Positions 51,441-62,910 of a stretch of 64,000 nucleotides of DNA are shown here, piece after piece. The position numbers were made by a program, and so were the translations under genes. The notes under the pieces were generated by a model, which saw only the letters and a list, made by a program, of their open reading frames with translations, did no database searches and was not told the DNA's origin. The stretch covers positions 34,928,383-34,992,382 of the forward strand of contig CM067546.1 in assembly GCA_034509755.1 (NCBI GenBank). The letters run 5' to 3'. Each line of letters opens with the position of its first letter. Within the stretch, counting starts at the first letter, position 1. This DNA comes from Anisodus tanguticus (taxonomy: Eukaryota; Streptophyta; Magnoliopsida; Solanales; Solanaceae).

Positions 51441-54400
51441 TAGGCCTGGCCAGTGGGCCGGGCTCGGGTCTGGCGGGGTCGGGGCGGGACGGGCGAAGGG
51501 GGCGGGGTCGGGTCTGGCGGGGTCGGGTCTCCAGTCCCGTCCCGATCCAGATCCCGTCGGAATCTGGTCGGGGCGGGTTCCGACGGATTTTCCTTTTTTT
51601 TTTTTAATAACATATGTATAAAAAAACTCAATAAACAAGATAAGATAGTGTAATAAAAACATCCCAAGGTTGTTTTTGTGCCTCTTATATTATTTAATAG
51701 ACATATGATTTTTTTGTAATACAAATACAATTGTCTAAATTGCAACTTTGTGGTGTTGTCCAAAAGTTGCAAATTACATAATAAAATTGCAATTAAAAAA
51801 ATTACATTCTCAAAAAAACCTGTTCTATTTGCTTGATAATTTCCTGTGGTTCTTCGGTTGGAATTGATATTTGTTGGTCAAATTGATCCATGTCGCTTCC
51901 ACTACCTTCAGATAAGATTTCGTTGTAGTTTTCGTCTTCTTCTTAGTTGATCTCCGGTTCACCGCACCTTCTCCGCTCCGCTTGTATCCAATCTCTGAAT
52001 AATACTGCAATTTCCAAGCTGTGTCCGGCTAATGAGTGTCTGCGGTCTCCTATTTGATATCTGCCGGCAGAAAAAGTAACATCTCGGGCCATCATTGAAA
52101 GTGTCGGAAAGGTCTTCTCATTCCCTCTCCAGTATTTCAGCAAGTCTTCATGTCCATCTTCATTGATAACTTCTTGGTACGGTACAGAACCCTGCAAAAC
52201 AAAAATATCCAACTCGCTAATTTGGTTAGTAGCGGTACGACCGCACATTCTATTTCTGAGGCTTTCAATACTACCCGCAGAAACAACATGTCTTTTGTGA
52301 GGTTGTGTTGAAGATGAAGAAGATGGTATGGAAGCCGGTAAGTTACTAGCATTTTCTTGTTGGTAAAACCTATATTTTTTTGCATTGGTCTTCTACGCTA
52401 GACGACACTTCTTCTTTAGTTTGTTCAATAGGTGGTGGGTGATTTAGATTTTTGGGACTTGGAGGTAGTAGTACTTCTATACAATCGTAAATAGTTTCAA
52501 TTAGTGATTTAGTTCCGTCTATTTTAATAGTCGGATTTAATACAACACCAATAATATAAATAGTGGGAATAGGAATAAAATATTTTTTTATTTTGATAAA
52601 TATTTTTTTAATAGCTGCCATATAAGCTGGTTTTTCCATATATTCACTAAGTAATAAAAATATTAGAGTTATAGAAAACAACATAGTAAAAATAGTAGGA
52701 TAATATATACCAGAAAATTCTTTTGTTGCTTGAAAACATTTCTCTAAAAATACAATAAGTTCGAAATTTTTTACCCAATCACTATCTACAACCATATCAA
52801 CTGAATTTTGATTATGAGAGTTAAAAAATAAAGTTATAGGTTTTCTATAGTCATAAGCAACAAGTAGTTGCTCGTATAAAGAATTCCACCTAGTGGATAC
52901 TTCTTTTGGAATTTTTCTATAAGGTAGTCCACAATCGTGACAAATTTTTTTTATATTCTTTTCTTCGTTGTACTCTATTACTTTTAAAAATAAAGTTTGT
53001 AGCAAATTGTATTTTACTAAGAATGTCTTGAAAAAGTGATAGACCATCCTTTACAATTAAGTTATATATATAGCACGCGCATATTATATGAAAATGATCT
53101 GGAAAAGATGGAGTTAAACTATTTTTTAAAATTGTAATAGCCTAATTATTAGAAGAAGCGTTATCTAATGTAATAGTCATAATTTTATCGGTTATTCCAT
53201 AATAATGGCACACTTGATAAATATTATCTGCAATAAAAGTATCAGTGTGCCTATCATCTATATATTTATACGCTAAGATACGTTTTTGCATAGACCATTT
53301 ATAATCTATCCAATGACAAGTTACCGTTAAATAATCATGGCCGTTAGTACTACGACCTATATCAGACGTGATAGATACTTTGCCATTAAAATGATATAAT
53401 GAATAACATAAATATTGTTGATATTCATATGCGAATTTAAATACATCTCTCTTAACAGTTGATCTAGGAAAACCGTTAAAAGCAGGATTATATATATCTC
53501 TAATGTAATGAATAAAACCGGGAGATGAGGAAATGAAAAGGGAAAACCCTCCACAACAACTAATTTTGATATTGCTTCCCTATCTCTATGTTTATTGTAT
53601 TTAGGGCCTACAATTCCCCCCGCCATAGGGTTAATTTGACCCTGTACTTGGTCCGGGACAGTATCAGTATGTGAACCTTGTCCCGATGGAGCGGGCGTTT
53701 GCGCACCCGGTTTTGAAGCATGGTATTGGGCATACCTAGCTGGATGAGCACTTACTACGTGTCTAATTAAACCCCCCGTCCCACCGTGACCTTTTCCAGT
53801 TTTAAATTTTAAAACATTTTTACAAATTTTACATATAGCTACTTGATTCTCTATGTCCCTATCAAAAAATGTCCATGCATCAGATTTTAATGGTCGTTTT
53901 GCTGGACCTCGTCTCATACTAGGGGGAATAGGAGACATTTCAGTTGAAGGTGCACTAGTGGGTGTGTTGTCATCAACATTAGTGGGTGTATCATCTAGAT
54001 CATCGTCTAAATTAAAGTCTTCTTGAGTTCCAAAAAATAGCTCCTCGTCTAAATCTAATGGTATTGTAGGAAAATGTTGAGTATCAACAAAATCATCCTG
54101 TGTAGGAATAAGATGACTAGAAGTACCCTTGCCCTGGTTGCCCCTACTAGAAGAAGCACCCTTACCCTTAAACATACCTCTTAATCCTTTCATTTTAATT
54201 ATGATAATAATTGATTAAAGATAATAAAATTAACTGCGCTAAATAAAATAAACATACAATATTAATTTAATGAAGGAACGAATGTACCAAACGCCGACGT
54301 AACATCGACGTGTAATCGAGAGGTTGAAAATTGAAACTTTTCTCGATGGAAGATCCTCAAGCTAGTTGCCAACTTCACTCCCAATTCCCAAATGAATAAA

Positions 54401-54876
54401 TAAAATTGAATATTTAGTAAACAATGTAGACTTGTAGAGAGATATATTGAGAGATTAGAGAGATTGTAGGAAGATTTGTGAGAAAGATGAAGAGAAAATG
54501 AGTTATTTATAGTTGGAAAATTGGGTTAAAGTGTAAATATAATAACTTATGGGTTAAAAATAAATATTAAGGGGTAAGGGGGGTTGGGGGAGGGGGGAGG
54601 CCAAAAATGGCCGTTGCCCAACGACCAAAATCTAAAATGGTCGTTGGTGCAACGACTATATTTGCAAAGGGAGGACTAGGGGCGGGATCGGGGCGGGCTT
54701 GGGGCGGGCTCGGTTCTGGCGGGCCTGGGGCGGGCTCGGGATGAGACATTGTCCCGTCCCGCTTCGAGTCCCGCTACCAATTTTTTTTTTACTAAGCGGG
54801 GTCGGGGCGGGCTCAGGACGGGGTCGGGGCGGGCTCGGGACGGGGTCGGACCGTCCCGGCCCAATGGCCAGCCTTA
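51441..54876 (-). mobile_element. hAT transposon inside the TRIM, 3436 bp
   Basis: The 8-bp TSD GTTTCGTC flanks TIRs TAGGCCTGGCCAGTGGGCC (left) and TAAGGCTGGCCATTGGGCC (right, reversed). Sharply GC-rich subterminal regions at 51455-51590 and 54670-54860 carry repeated CGGGGTCGGG-like words. A broken hAT transposase lies on the minus strand. It split the first internal region of the TRIM, so it is the youngest layer. Confidence 0.92.
51820..54193 (-). pseudogene. hAT transposase (RICESLEEPER-like), broken
   Basis: Three minus-strand fragments. 54193-53357: a Ser/Pro/Asp-rich leader, then a BED zinc finger (AWTFFDRDIENQVAICKICK, CX2C, then GGLIRHVVSAHP with the two His); the frame shifts near 53560. 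53047-52370: the central region with KEVSTRWNSLYEQLLVAYDY, typical of plant hAT, and EKPAYMAAIKKIFIKIKKYF. 52248-51943: the C-terminal dimerisation domain (DLLKYWRGNEKTFPTLSMMA, RHSLAGHSLEIAVLFRDWI). In that domain the block expected between MMARDV and FSAGR is missing. BED and hATC ends would bind DNA and dimerise in the nucleus. Non-functional. Confidence 0.9.
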
Positions 54877-54884
54877 GTTTCGTC
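54877..54884. repeat. hAT target-site duplication, right
   Basis: GTTTCGTC, identical to 51433-51440. Confidence 0.9.
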
Positions 54885-54921
54885 TAGCGTGTACTCCGAT
54901 AAGCCTTGAAATAGGGGCATT

Positions 54922-55366
54922 TGTAGACATCAAAGTTTGTAGGACTCTACAAGGCGAGCCTAATTCATGTTCTTTAAACCCTAAAGTCTAGGATTTCTTA
55001 GAGGCTACTCTACTCTAAATCTAGATCACATCTATAAAAAGGGGCACATATTCCCTTAAAAAGACGTCTCGAAAATCTCATAAATCCCTAGGATATTCAT
55101 GATGAGATCAAGACATTAAAGGTTGCCTTTATTAAAACTGCATGACATTTTTGGAGATCAAATACATTACAAGGAGGTTTGCATCATCCTACATTCGAGT
55201 AATACGCTACTAACGGCCCTCGAATCACGGAGAAAATTTATGAGAGAAGAATCAAAGAATAAACAAAAGTGTACCCGTACTATTTATCAATAAAATGTTA
55301 TGGCTTATTCTTATTTTGTTTGTGGTTGCAGTTTATTTTTTTACATATCAAAATTTGTTGCAAACA
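54922..55366 (+). repeat. TRIM LTR 2
   Basis: Begins TGTAGACATCAAAG, contains ACATCTATAAAAAGGGGC and ends GCAAACA. The primer-binding region seen after LTR 1 is deleted here. Confidence 0.88.
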
Positions 55367-55532
55367 AGTGAGACCAAATTTTCCCTTCATCTATTCTCTC
55401 ACAAATTAGATCTGCAAAATCTGGAGCCACAAATCTGCATAGATGAAAGCTTTATTTTTTATGGGTACTTCAAGTTTCGTCTTTGTGTTTCGGTAAATAT
55501 ACACTCTGAAAAGCCTTGAAGTAGGGAGCATT

Positions 55533-55975
55533 TGTTGACACTGAAAGTTTATGGGACTCTATAAGACGAGGCCAATCCATCTTCAAACAGGTTCGTTAGG
55601 ATTTGTTGGAGGCTGCTCTACCCTAAAATCTAGCTCACGCCTATAAAAAGGGACACATATTCCCTTGAAAAGTCATCTCGGAAATTTCATAAATCCCCGG
55701 GATATTCATAATGAGATCAAGACATCAAATATTATCTTTATCAAACTGCCTGACGTTCTTGGAGATCAAATACATTACAAGGAGGTCTGCATTATCCTAC
55801 GTTAAAAAAATACGCTACTAACATCCCTCGAATCATGGAGAAAATTTATGAGAGAAGAATCAAGTAAATAAACAAAATTATACCTGCACTGTTTATCAAT
55901 AAAATATTCTTATTTTTTCATATTTTATTTGTGGTTGCATTTTATTTTTTCACATATAAAAAATTTGTTGCAACA
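55533..55975 (+). repeat. TRIM LTR 3
   Basis: Begins TGTTGACACTGAAAG, contains ACGCCTATAAAAAGGGAC and ends TTGTTGCAACA directly before the TSD GTAAT. Confidence 0.88.
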
Positions 55976-56110
55976 GTAATCTCAAATTTATACCGGAATT
56001 AGTATTCTAATCTCGATAACCAATGATCCTTAAGGTCCAAAATTTGTTCTAACCGAGACATTCAAGAAAGGAAGTTTTACTGCTTTCTTGTCATATAAAT
56101 GCTTACTATC

Positions 56111-57034
56111 ATGGATCCTACTTCTAATACAATTGAGAACAATTAAGATACCACAAATAGAGTCGAAATCATAGCAACTCTAGACCATAATCACCCACTG
56201 TTTCTTCAATCTTCAGATGTGAGTGGAGTGTCCCTCATATCATTTCAGTTACTAGGTTCTGAGAATTATGCATTGTGGAGTAAGTCAATGAAAATTGCAT
56301 TGCTTGGAAGGAATAAAATAGGATTCATTAATGGGAAATGTAAAAAGGAACAATATGGAGAAGAATGGTGGGGTCAATGGGATAGGGTGAATGTTGTGGT
56401 TCAAGCTTGGCTAATGAATTCAGTCTTAAGTGGTTTACTCGGTGGTGTTTTATATGCAGACACATCATATGAGGTATGGGAAGATCTAAGAGAAATGTTT
56501 GATAAAGTAGATGGTTCAAGAACATATGATCTTCATAGAGAAATAGCCACTTTAACACAAGATAACTCAAGTGTGGCTGAGTATTTCTCTAAGCTAAAAG
56601 CACTTTGGGTGGAATTTCAGTCCTTAGTGCCCCCTCCTAGTTGTGGTTGTCCTAAGTCTAAGGAATTTGTGGAATACCTTCAAAGGCAGAAACTCTACCA
56701 GTTCTTGATGGGACTGAATGAAAATTACATGCAAGCAAGGAGTCAAATCCTATTAATGTCTCCCTTACCTACTGTGAATAAAGCCTACTCCATGGTCAGA
56801 AGTGATGAAAGACAGAAATCAAGTAACTGCTAAGTCTGCAGGTCTGTTAGGTGCTGGCCCTAATGGTTTTAGTCACAATGTAAGTCATGATCCTACTGCT
56901 ATGTATTCTAAAACAGGTGCAAACACACAGAAGTTTAAAATAATGGGTAATCTGTTCTGTGAGGTATGTAAAATGAGGGGACATACTAAGGAAACATGCT
57001 ATAAAGTAGTTGGTTATTCTGCAAATTTTAAGTA
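56111..57034 (+). pseudogene. copia 4 gag with CCHC knuckle, nearly open
   Basis: From ATG 56111 a stop occurs near 56144. The long open part, 56219-56833, reads VSLISFQLLGSENYALWSKS, WEDLREMFDKVDGSRTYDL and LKALWVEFQSLVPPPSCGCP, the DUF4219/UBN2 layout. A second frame, 56802-57035, adds the knuckle FCEVCKMRGHTKETCYKV (CX2CX4HX4C complete) and a stop. Only a few lesions separate it from an open gag. Confidence 0.87.
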
Positions 57035-57230
57035 ACAAAGAAAAGAGTATTCTGCACACAATGTATATGCAAAACATACTGATGATTTGATTGTCCAAGA
57101 AGCTCCAGTGTTGTCCAAAGCACATTATGAACAAATAGTAAAGCTGTTGAATTATAACATGGAGTAGAAGGAAACCATTCATCAATCACAAGAAGGAAGT
57201 TCAATACAACCATCTGCAAATGCAACAGGT

Positions 57231-58667
57231 ATGAATAGCCATAAAGCCTTAGCTGTAGCTAACATCCTTAAACAATGGATTATTGATACTGGTGCCACCA
57301 ATCATATGGTGTCTGATCTGAATATGTTAAATGAGGCAGTTAGAGTAGATGATACATTTGAACCTAAACAAGTACATCTACCAAATGGTGAAATAGTTAA
57401 AGTAACACATATTGGTTCAAGTATTATCTCTAACAGGAGTACTTTTAAGAATGTGTTTTTCTTACCACAATTTAAGTTCAATTTAATGTATGTGTCCCAA
57501 CTAACCAAAGAATTAAATTGTGCTGCCATCTTCTACCCTGATTTTTATGTATTTCAGAATCTTTACAGTGGGGGTGAAGGAGATTGGTAGATTACAAGAT
57601 GGACTATACATGTTAATGAATCAGACTCCAAGAAAACCTTTAAAAGAAGAAATGAAGATAGGACTATATGTGAGAAATATCAGAGATTCTGCTGTTGTAC
57701 CTAAGGAAGAGATTGAGTTGTGGCATAAAAGATTTGGGTATACTTCTAGCAATGTACTAAGTAAACTGATTAGAGCAAGTATTAGTGATATATCCAATAC
57801 CTTAAGAAACTGTAATGTGTGTCCATGTGCTAAACAATGTAGACTATCTTTTCCTATTAGTAATAGTACTAGCATATCTAGTTTTGATCTATTACATATG
57901 GATGTTTGAGGACCTTATAAGGTGCCAACTTATAATGGCAAGAAGTACTTTCTTACAATAGTAGATGACTTCACAAGAATGACATGGATATACTTGCTTA
58001 AACTAAAATCAGATGTATGTGTTGTTATTCAGCAGTTTCTCACATTTGTGCATACTCAGTTTAATAAACTAGTGAAAATTGTCAGAACTGATAATGATAC
58101 AGAATTTGTAAATGAAATATGCACAAACTTATTTCTAAAACTAGGAATCCTACATCAAAAATCTTGTGCCTATACTCCACAACAGAATGGAGTGGCAGAA
58201 AGAAAACACAGGCATATACTAGAGATAACCAGAGCCGTAAGACTTCAGGCAAATATACCATTGAAATTCTGGGAAATCTGTGTACAAGCTGTTGTTTACT
58301 TGATAAATAGATTATCTTCTTCTGTTACTAGCACAACACCTTATGAGAAACTATAAAAGAAAAAACCATCAATTAGTCATCTAAAGGTGTTATGATGCCT
58401 ATGTTTTGCCAGTGATTAGTTATGTCTGATAAAATACAATCTAGAGTAAAAACTTGTGTCATGATGGGATACTCTGAAAATCAGAAGGGATACATTCTTT
58501 ATGACCTACAAAATATAAATTTCTTTGTCAATAGAGATGTTATCTTTAGGGAAACAAAATTTCCTTTTAAAACAGAAACATCAGAAGATCCAATTTTCTT
58601 AAATAATCCAGTTGGCAGGTCTGATGACTACTATAACACAGTATGTAATCACCAAGTGTCTGCATAA
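57231..58667 (+). pseudogene. copia 4 protease and integrase, broken
   Basis: The protease site is intact (QWIIDTGATNHMVSDLNML at 57270). The frame shifts near 57560; GAG-pre-integrase follows (ELWHKRFGYTSSNVLSKL, then a CPCAKQCRLSFP zinc-binding part). TGA at 57907 precedes the integrase core at 57922-58356: FLTIVDDFTRMTWIYLLKLK, IVRTDNDTEFVNEI and PQQNGVAERKHRHILEITRA. TDNDTEF keeps the catalytic Asp but changes the usual Gly after Asn. The integrase tail is 58422-58667. Confidence 0.87.
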
Positions 58668-59009
58668 GAAGGTGGAACTGAAAGAACTCAAAGATCATCC
58701 ACACCAGTAACTAATCACAATACCTCATCAGAAGAAGAATCAAATACTAATATAACATCAGAAGACAAAAATCATATTCATTCACCAGTAGATATAAATC
58801 AAATACCTCAGGATCTAGTACAACATAGTAGTACTAACTCTTTCCCTATCAGAAAATCTACAAGATCAAGACAACTACCAATTTGGCTAAAATACTTTAT
58901 TACAAAGAAAACAGATGCTACAAATGTTCCATATTTTATAGCCAATTACATATCATATGAAACAATCTCACAAAAATATAGGGCTTTTCTCACCGCTTTC
59001 TCAAAAATC

Positions 59010-60590
59010 ACAGAACCAAATAGTTATAATGAATCATCTAAAGATCCAAGATGGGTGGAAGATATGAAAGCAGAAATAAAAGCCTTACAAGACAATCACA
59101 CCTGGGAGATTGTGTCACTACCTAAAGGAAAAACTCCTATAGGGTGCAAATGAGTATACAAAATAAAGTACAAAGAAACATGTGAGATTGAAAGACTAAA
59201 AGCCAGACTTGTAGCCAAAGGATACAACCAAAAAGAGGGAATAGACTATCATGAAACCTTCTCTCCTGTAGTAAAAATGGTAACTGTGAGGTCTATTCTA
59301 TCAATGGCTGCATTTAGGCATTGGCACATATATCAAATGGATGTGTATAATGCCTTCCTACAAGGAGATTTACATGATGAAATATATATGGAATTACCAC
59401 AAGGATTTATTAGTCATGGGGACAAACAGGTATGCAGACTAATTAAATCCTTGTATGGACTAAAACAAGCACCAAGATAATGAAACTTTAAACTTACAGA
59501 AGCACTACATAACATGAAGTTCATACAATCAGAATATGACCATTCATTATTCATAAAGAACACTGACAAAGGAATAATATTAGTGTTAGTTTATGTGGAT
59601 GATATGATCACATGTGACAACATAGAACTAATATAAGAAATAAAAAAGCTCTACAACAAGTCTTCAAGATAAAAGATTTGGGAGAACTAAAATACTTCCT
59701 AGGCATAGAGTTTGCAAGGTCAGAAAAAGGAACTCTAATGCACCAAAAAAATATGCATTAGAACTTATTTCTGAACTTGGTTTAACTGCAGCCAAACCTA
59801 TAAACACACCTATTGACTGCAATATAAAACTAACTACTAAGGAGTATGATGATTATATCCAAAAATAATAAGAAACAGAAACTGAAAAACCAATAACAGA
59901 AGATGAACCATTGAAGGATGTCAGTTCATATCAGAGGCTAATAGGTTAGCTACTCTATCTAACAATCACAAGACCAGATATAGCATACATTGTACAAACA
60001 CTTATTCAGTTCTTACAGCAACCAAAGAAATCACATTTCAATGCTACGCTAAGAATTGTAAGATACCTAAAAAATCAGTCTGGACAAGGTATACTGATGC
60101 TTAGTAAGGAACAAAGAACAGTAACTACCTACTGTGATGCAGACTGGGCTGCTTGTCCTCACACAAGAAAATCAGTCATATGATACATTGTTAAGTTTGG
60201 TGATTCTCTTATATCATGGAAGTCAAAGAAACAAACCACAATTTACAGAAGCTCAGTTGTGGAAGAATACAGAAGTTTAGCAGGAACATTTGCTGAACTA
60301 ACCTGGATACTTGGCTTACTAGAAGAGATTGGAACCAAAATTAGTATTCTCAGATAGAAAATTAGCAATGCAAATTGCTGCAAATCGTGTGTTTCATGAA
60401 AGGACCAAACATATAGAAATTGATCTACATTTCATAAGAGACAAAAATCAGAAATGAGTGGTGAAAACAGAATACATCAAAACAGAAAATCAACTTGCAG
60501 ATTTACTAACCAAAGGGTTGAGCAGAATTCAACATCAGCACTTATTTTCCAAGCTTGGACTGTTGAACATCTTCACAACATCCATCTTGA
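59010..60590 (+). pseudogene. copia 4 reverse transcriptase and RNase H, broken
   Basis: RT: WVEDMKAEIKALQDNHTWEI and PIGCK, stop at about 59152, then ERLKARLVAKGYNQKEGIDY, the 59277-59480 frame (HIYQMDVYNAFLQGDLHDEI, IKSLYGLKQAPR, stop) and LVYVDDMITCDN with an intact YVDD near 59590. RNase H: YCDADWAACPHTRKSV near 60130, then FHERTKHIEIDLHFIRDKN and ENQLADLLTKGLSRIQHQHL to about 60590. Stops at 59477, 59634, 59946, 60181 and elsewhere make it inactive. Confidence 0.87.
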
Positions 60591-60597
60591 GGGGGAC

Positions 60598-60985
60598 TAT
60601 TGGAGAATCAGATCAGTGTTAAATCAGTTGAAGAAGTTAGTTAACAAGTTAGTCAAGGTAGTTAGTAAGTTGTAAAGGTTGTTAGGAAGTTACAACTACT
60701 TATAATATCTAGCTAACCAATCAAGGAGAGAGGAGAGTAATCATGAAATTATATATACATGTATCTCAGATTGTAATGAACTTATTCAAATCAATTAATG
60801 AAATCTACATCTCACCACTTCTTCTTCTTTTTATTTGCTGTACAGTTCTTCTTATTTTCTGCTCTTCTGCTTACTCTCTGAAACAGTCTGTGTATACTAA
60901 GTGTATATCATAGCATATCTTGTATAGTTCATGATCTTGAATCTATTGAGTGGAGTTTATCCACAAGTATGGAAAGATAAACATA
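60598..60985 (+). repeat. 3' LTR of copia 4 (right end approximate)
   Basis: Begins TATTGGAGAATCAGATCAG after the purine tract; it has ATTATATATACATG near 60748 as TATA-like DNA. There is no 5' LTR for comparison, so the end is set at the LINE boundary. Confidence 0.55.
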
Positions 60986-62910
60986 ACAATGCTCAACTAC
61001 CTACCAGTCTTCTACCCTAATCAGTGTCCTCCATAACTTTCAATCCATGGTCATTCCTCAACGAGCTGGAACTGCGTCATGTCCTGTCTAATTAACTCTC
61101 CCCAATACTTCTTCGGTCTACCTCTACCTCTCCTGAAATCATACATAGTCAATATCTCACACCTCAGCACTAGGGCATCCATCTCCTCTTCACACGTGAA
61201 CCATCTCAGCCTCACTTTCCTCATCTTATCCTCCACCAAGGCCACCCTCACCTTGTCCCAAATATTTTCGTTCCTAATTCTATCTCTTCTCGTATGCCCG
61301 TACATCCATCACAACATCCTCATATCTTCCACCTTTATCTTCTGAACATGAGAGTTCTTGACTGGCCAACACTATGCCCCATACAATATAGTTGGTCTAA
61401 CCATCACTATGTAGAAGTTGCCCTTAAGTTTTTGTGGCATCTTCTTATCACACAAGACTCCCAATGCTAGTTTAATTTTATCCACTCAACAACAATACAA
61501 TGATACTTGAAACTTCTTCTCTTTTGGATGATCTGGGTATCAATTCTCACCTCCATGCCAACCTCATGTGTTACATTACTGAACTTGCACTCCAACTATT
61601 TTGTCTTGTTCTTACTCAACCTGAACCATTTAGATTTCAAAGTTTGTCTCCACACCTCCAACTTAGAGTTAAATCCACCATGTGTCTCATCGATTAGATG
61701 TATATCATCCGCAAATAACATACACCGTATCACTTCCCCCTGAATTTGCCACGTCAAAACATCCATCACTAGGGCAAATAAAAATAGGGTAAGGGATTAC
61801 CCCTGTTGCAACCCCATCATAATTGGAAAATACTTCGAGTCTCCTTCCACTATCCTTATTCTGGTTTTGGCCCCATCATACATGTCCTTGATCACCCTAG
61901 TGTACGCCATATGTACCCCTCTAGCCTCCAAGCATCTCCAAAGAACCTCTTTTTGGACTTTGTCGTATGTCTTTCTTAGATCGATGAACACCATATGTAG
62001 GTCTCTCTTCTTCTCCCTATACTGCTTCACCATTCTCCTTACAAGATGAATGGCTTCTGCAGTCGAGCGCCCCAACATGAATCCAAATTAGTTCTCTGAA
62101 ATAGTCAATCCTCCTCACCCTCATCTCCACCACCCTCTCCCAAATATTCATAGTGTGGCTTAGCAACTTAATACCTCTATAGTTGTTGAAACTCTGGATA
62201 TCACCCTTATTCTTGTACAAAAGGATCATTGTAGTCCGCCTTTATTCTTCAGGAATCTTTGTTGTCTTAAAATGACATTTAATAACCTAGTCAGCCACTC
62301 CATACCTTTTTGGTCTGTGCATTTCTAAAATTCCACCGGGATCTCATCAGGTACGATCGCTTCACCCCTGCGTATCCTACGAATGAAACCCTTTACCTCA
62401 TCAACCTTAATGCACCTACAGTACCCAAAATCGCGTTGTCTCTCGGAGTGCTCTAACTCTCCCATCATAATGTCTCTGTCTCCCTTCTCGTTCAAGAGTT
62501 TATGGAAGTATGACTGTCATCTCTAACGAATTAGTGCCTCTTCCACTAGTACTTTACTGTCCTCGTCCTTGATGCACTTCACTTGGTCCAAATCACGAGC
62601 CCTCCCCTCTCTCGCCTTGGCTAGCCTGTACAACTTCTTCTCCTCGCCTTTGTCCTCTTATTCTGCATACAAGCGTTCAAAAATTGTCGTCTTTGCTGCC
62701 ATAACCGCAAGCTTTGCCTCCGTCCTCGCCATCTTATTTCTCTCCCTATTCGACCGCTTCTCCTCATTGTCTGTACTTTCCACCCACTTTGCATATGCCA
62801 AATTTTTTACTTTCACCTTCCCTTGAACTTCTCCATTCCACCACCAATCCCTCGATGTCCACCAAATTTACCTCTTGTGACCCCTAACACCTCTCTAGCT
62901 GCTTCCCTTA
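60986..62910 (-). mobile_element. RTE-clade LINE 2, 5'-truncated
   Basis: The minus strand mirrors LINE 1: the linker before RT around 62900-62540, RT, and the C-terminal block ending near 61000. The 5' truncation point falls close to that of LINE 1 (both within the REVLGV(S/T)RG region). Unlike LINE 1 it lacks the long 3' tail and no TSD is visible, so it is older, or was cut at its 3' end. Confidence 0.82.
61000..62905 (-). pseudogene. RTE LINE 2 reverse transcriptase, multiply broken
   Basis: Minus-strand fragments: 62229-62017 (MILLYKNKGDIQSFNNYRGI, KLLSHTMNIWERVVEMRVRR), 62078-61797 (VFIDLRKTYDKVQKEVLWRC, IKDMYDGAKTRIRIVEGDSK, FPIMMGLQQG), a CMLFADDIHLIDETHGGF box near 61680-61730, and 61305-61051 (MYGHTRRDRIRNENIWDKVR, GRGRPKKYWGELIRQDMTQF). 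The first palm Asp and the FADD box are readable. It is more decayed than LINE 1. Confidence 0.85.

Larger units (their letters stand above)
50878..55975 (+). mobile_element. TRIM retrotransposon with three LTRs in tandem
   Basis: LTRs at 50878-51300, 54922-55366 and 55533-55975 alternate with two short noncoding internal regions. A perfect TSD GTAAT lies at 50873-50877 and 55976-55980. LTRs run TG(T)(A/T)GACA... to ...CAACA. The internal regions have no coding capacity: 166 bp between LTRs 2 and 3, and about 180 bp plus the hAT insert between LTRs 1 and 2. A CCTTGAAATAGGGGCA-type purine tract precedes LTRs 2 and 3. It is non-autonomous and needs enzymes in trans. Confidence 0.88.
50738..56029. 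mobile_element. PIF/Harbinger-like MITE, split by nested insertions
   Basis: Outside the nested DNA the element is 50738-50877 plus 55981-56029, about 190 bp. Its left end GGGATCAGTTGGTTGGGA pairs imperfectly with the right end, GGATCATTGGTTATCGAG when reversed, and TTA flanks both ends (50735-50737 and 56030-56032), the usual Harbinger-type duplication. The TIRs are diverged, so class assignment is moderate. Confidence 0.6.
56033..60985 (+). mobile_element. Ty1/copia retrotransposon 4, 5' LTR missing
   Basis: Gag with a CCHC knuckle, protease, integrase, RT and RNase H follow in copia order, and a TTGAGGGGGAC purine tract near 60587 leads to a 3' LTR beginning TATTGGAGAATC. No 5' LTR or PBS is visible between the MITE (ends 56029) and the gag ATG at 56111, so the 5' end was lost. 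Related to element 2 in knuckle and RT sequence. The end is approximate, where LINE 2 begins. Confidence 0.88.

Noticed and set aside
51405..51772. Overlapping open frames on both strands rich in Gly, Pro and Arg
   Set aside because: They come from the GC-rich subterminal repeats of the hAT element and cross its end into the TRIM.
54567..54887. Pro/Arg-rich and Gly-rich frames at the right end of the hAT element
   Set aside because: Same cause as at the left end; no protein family is visible.
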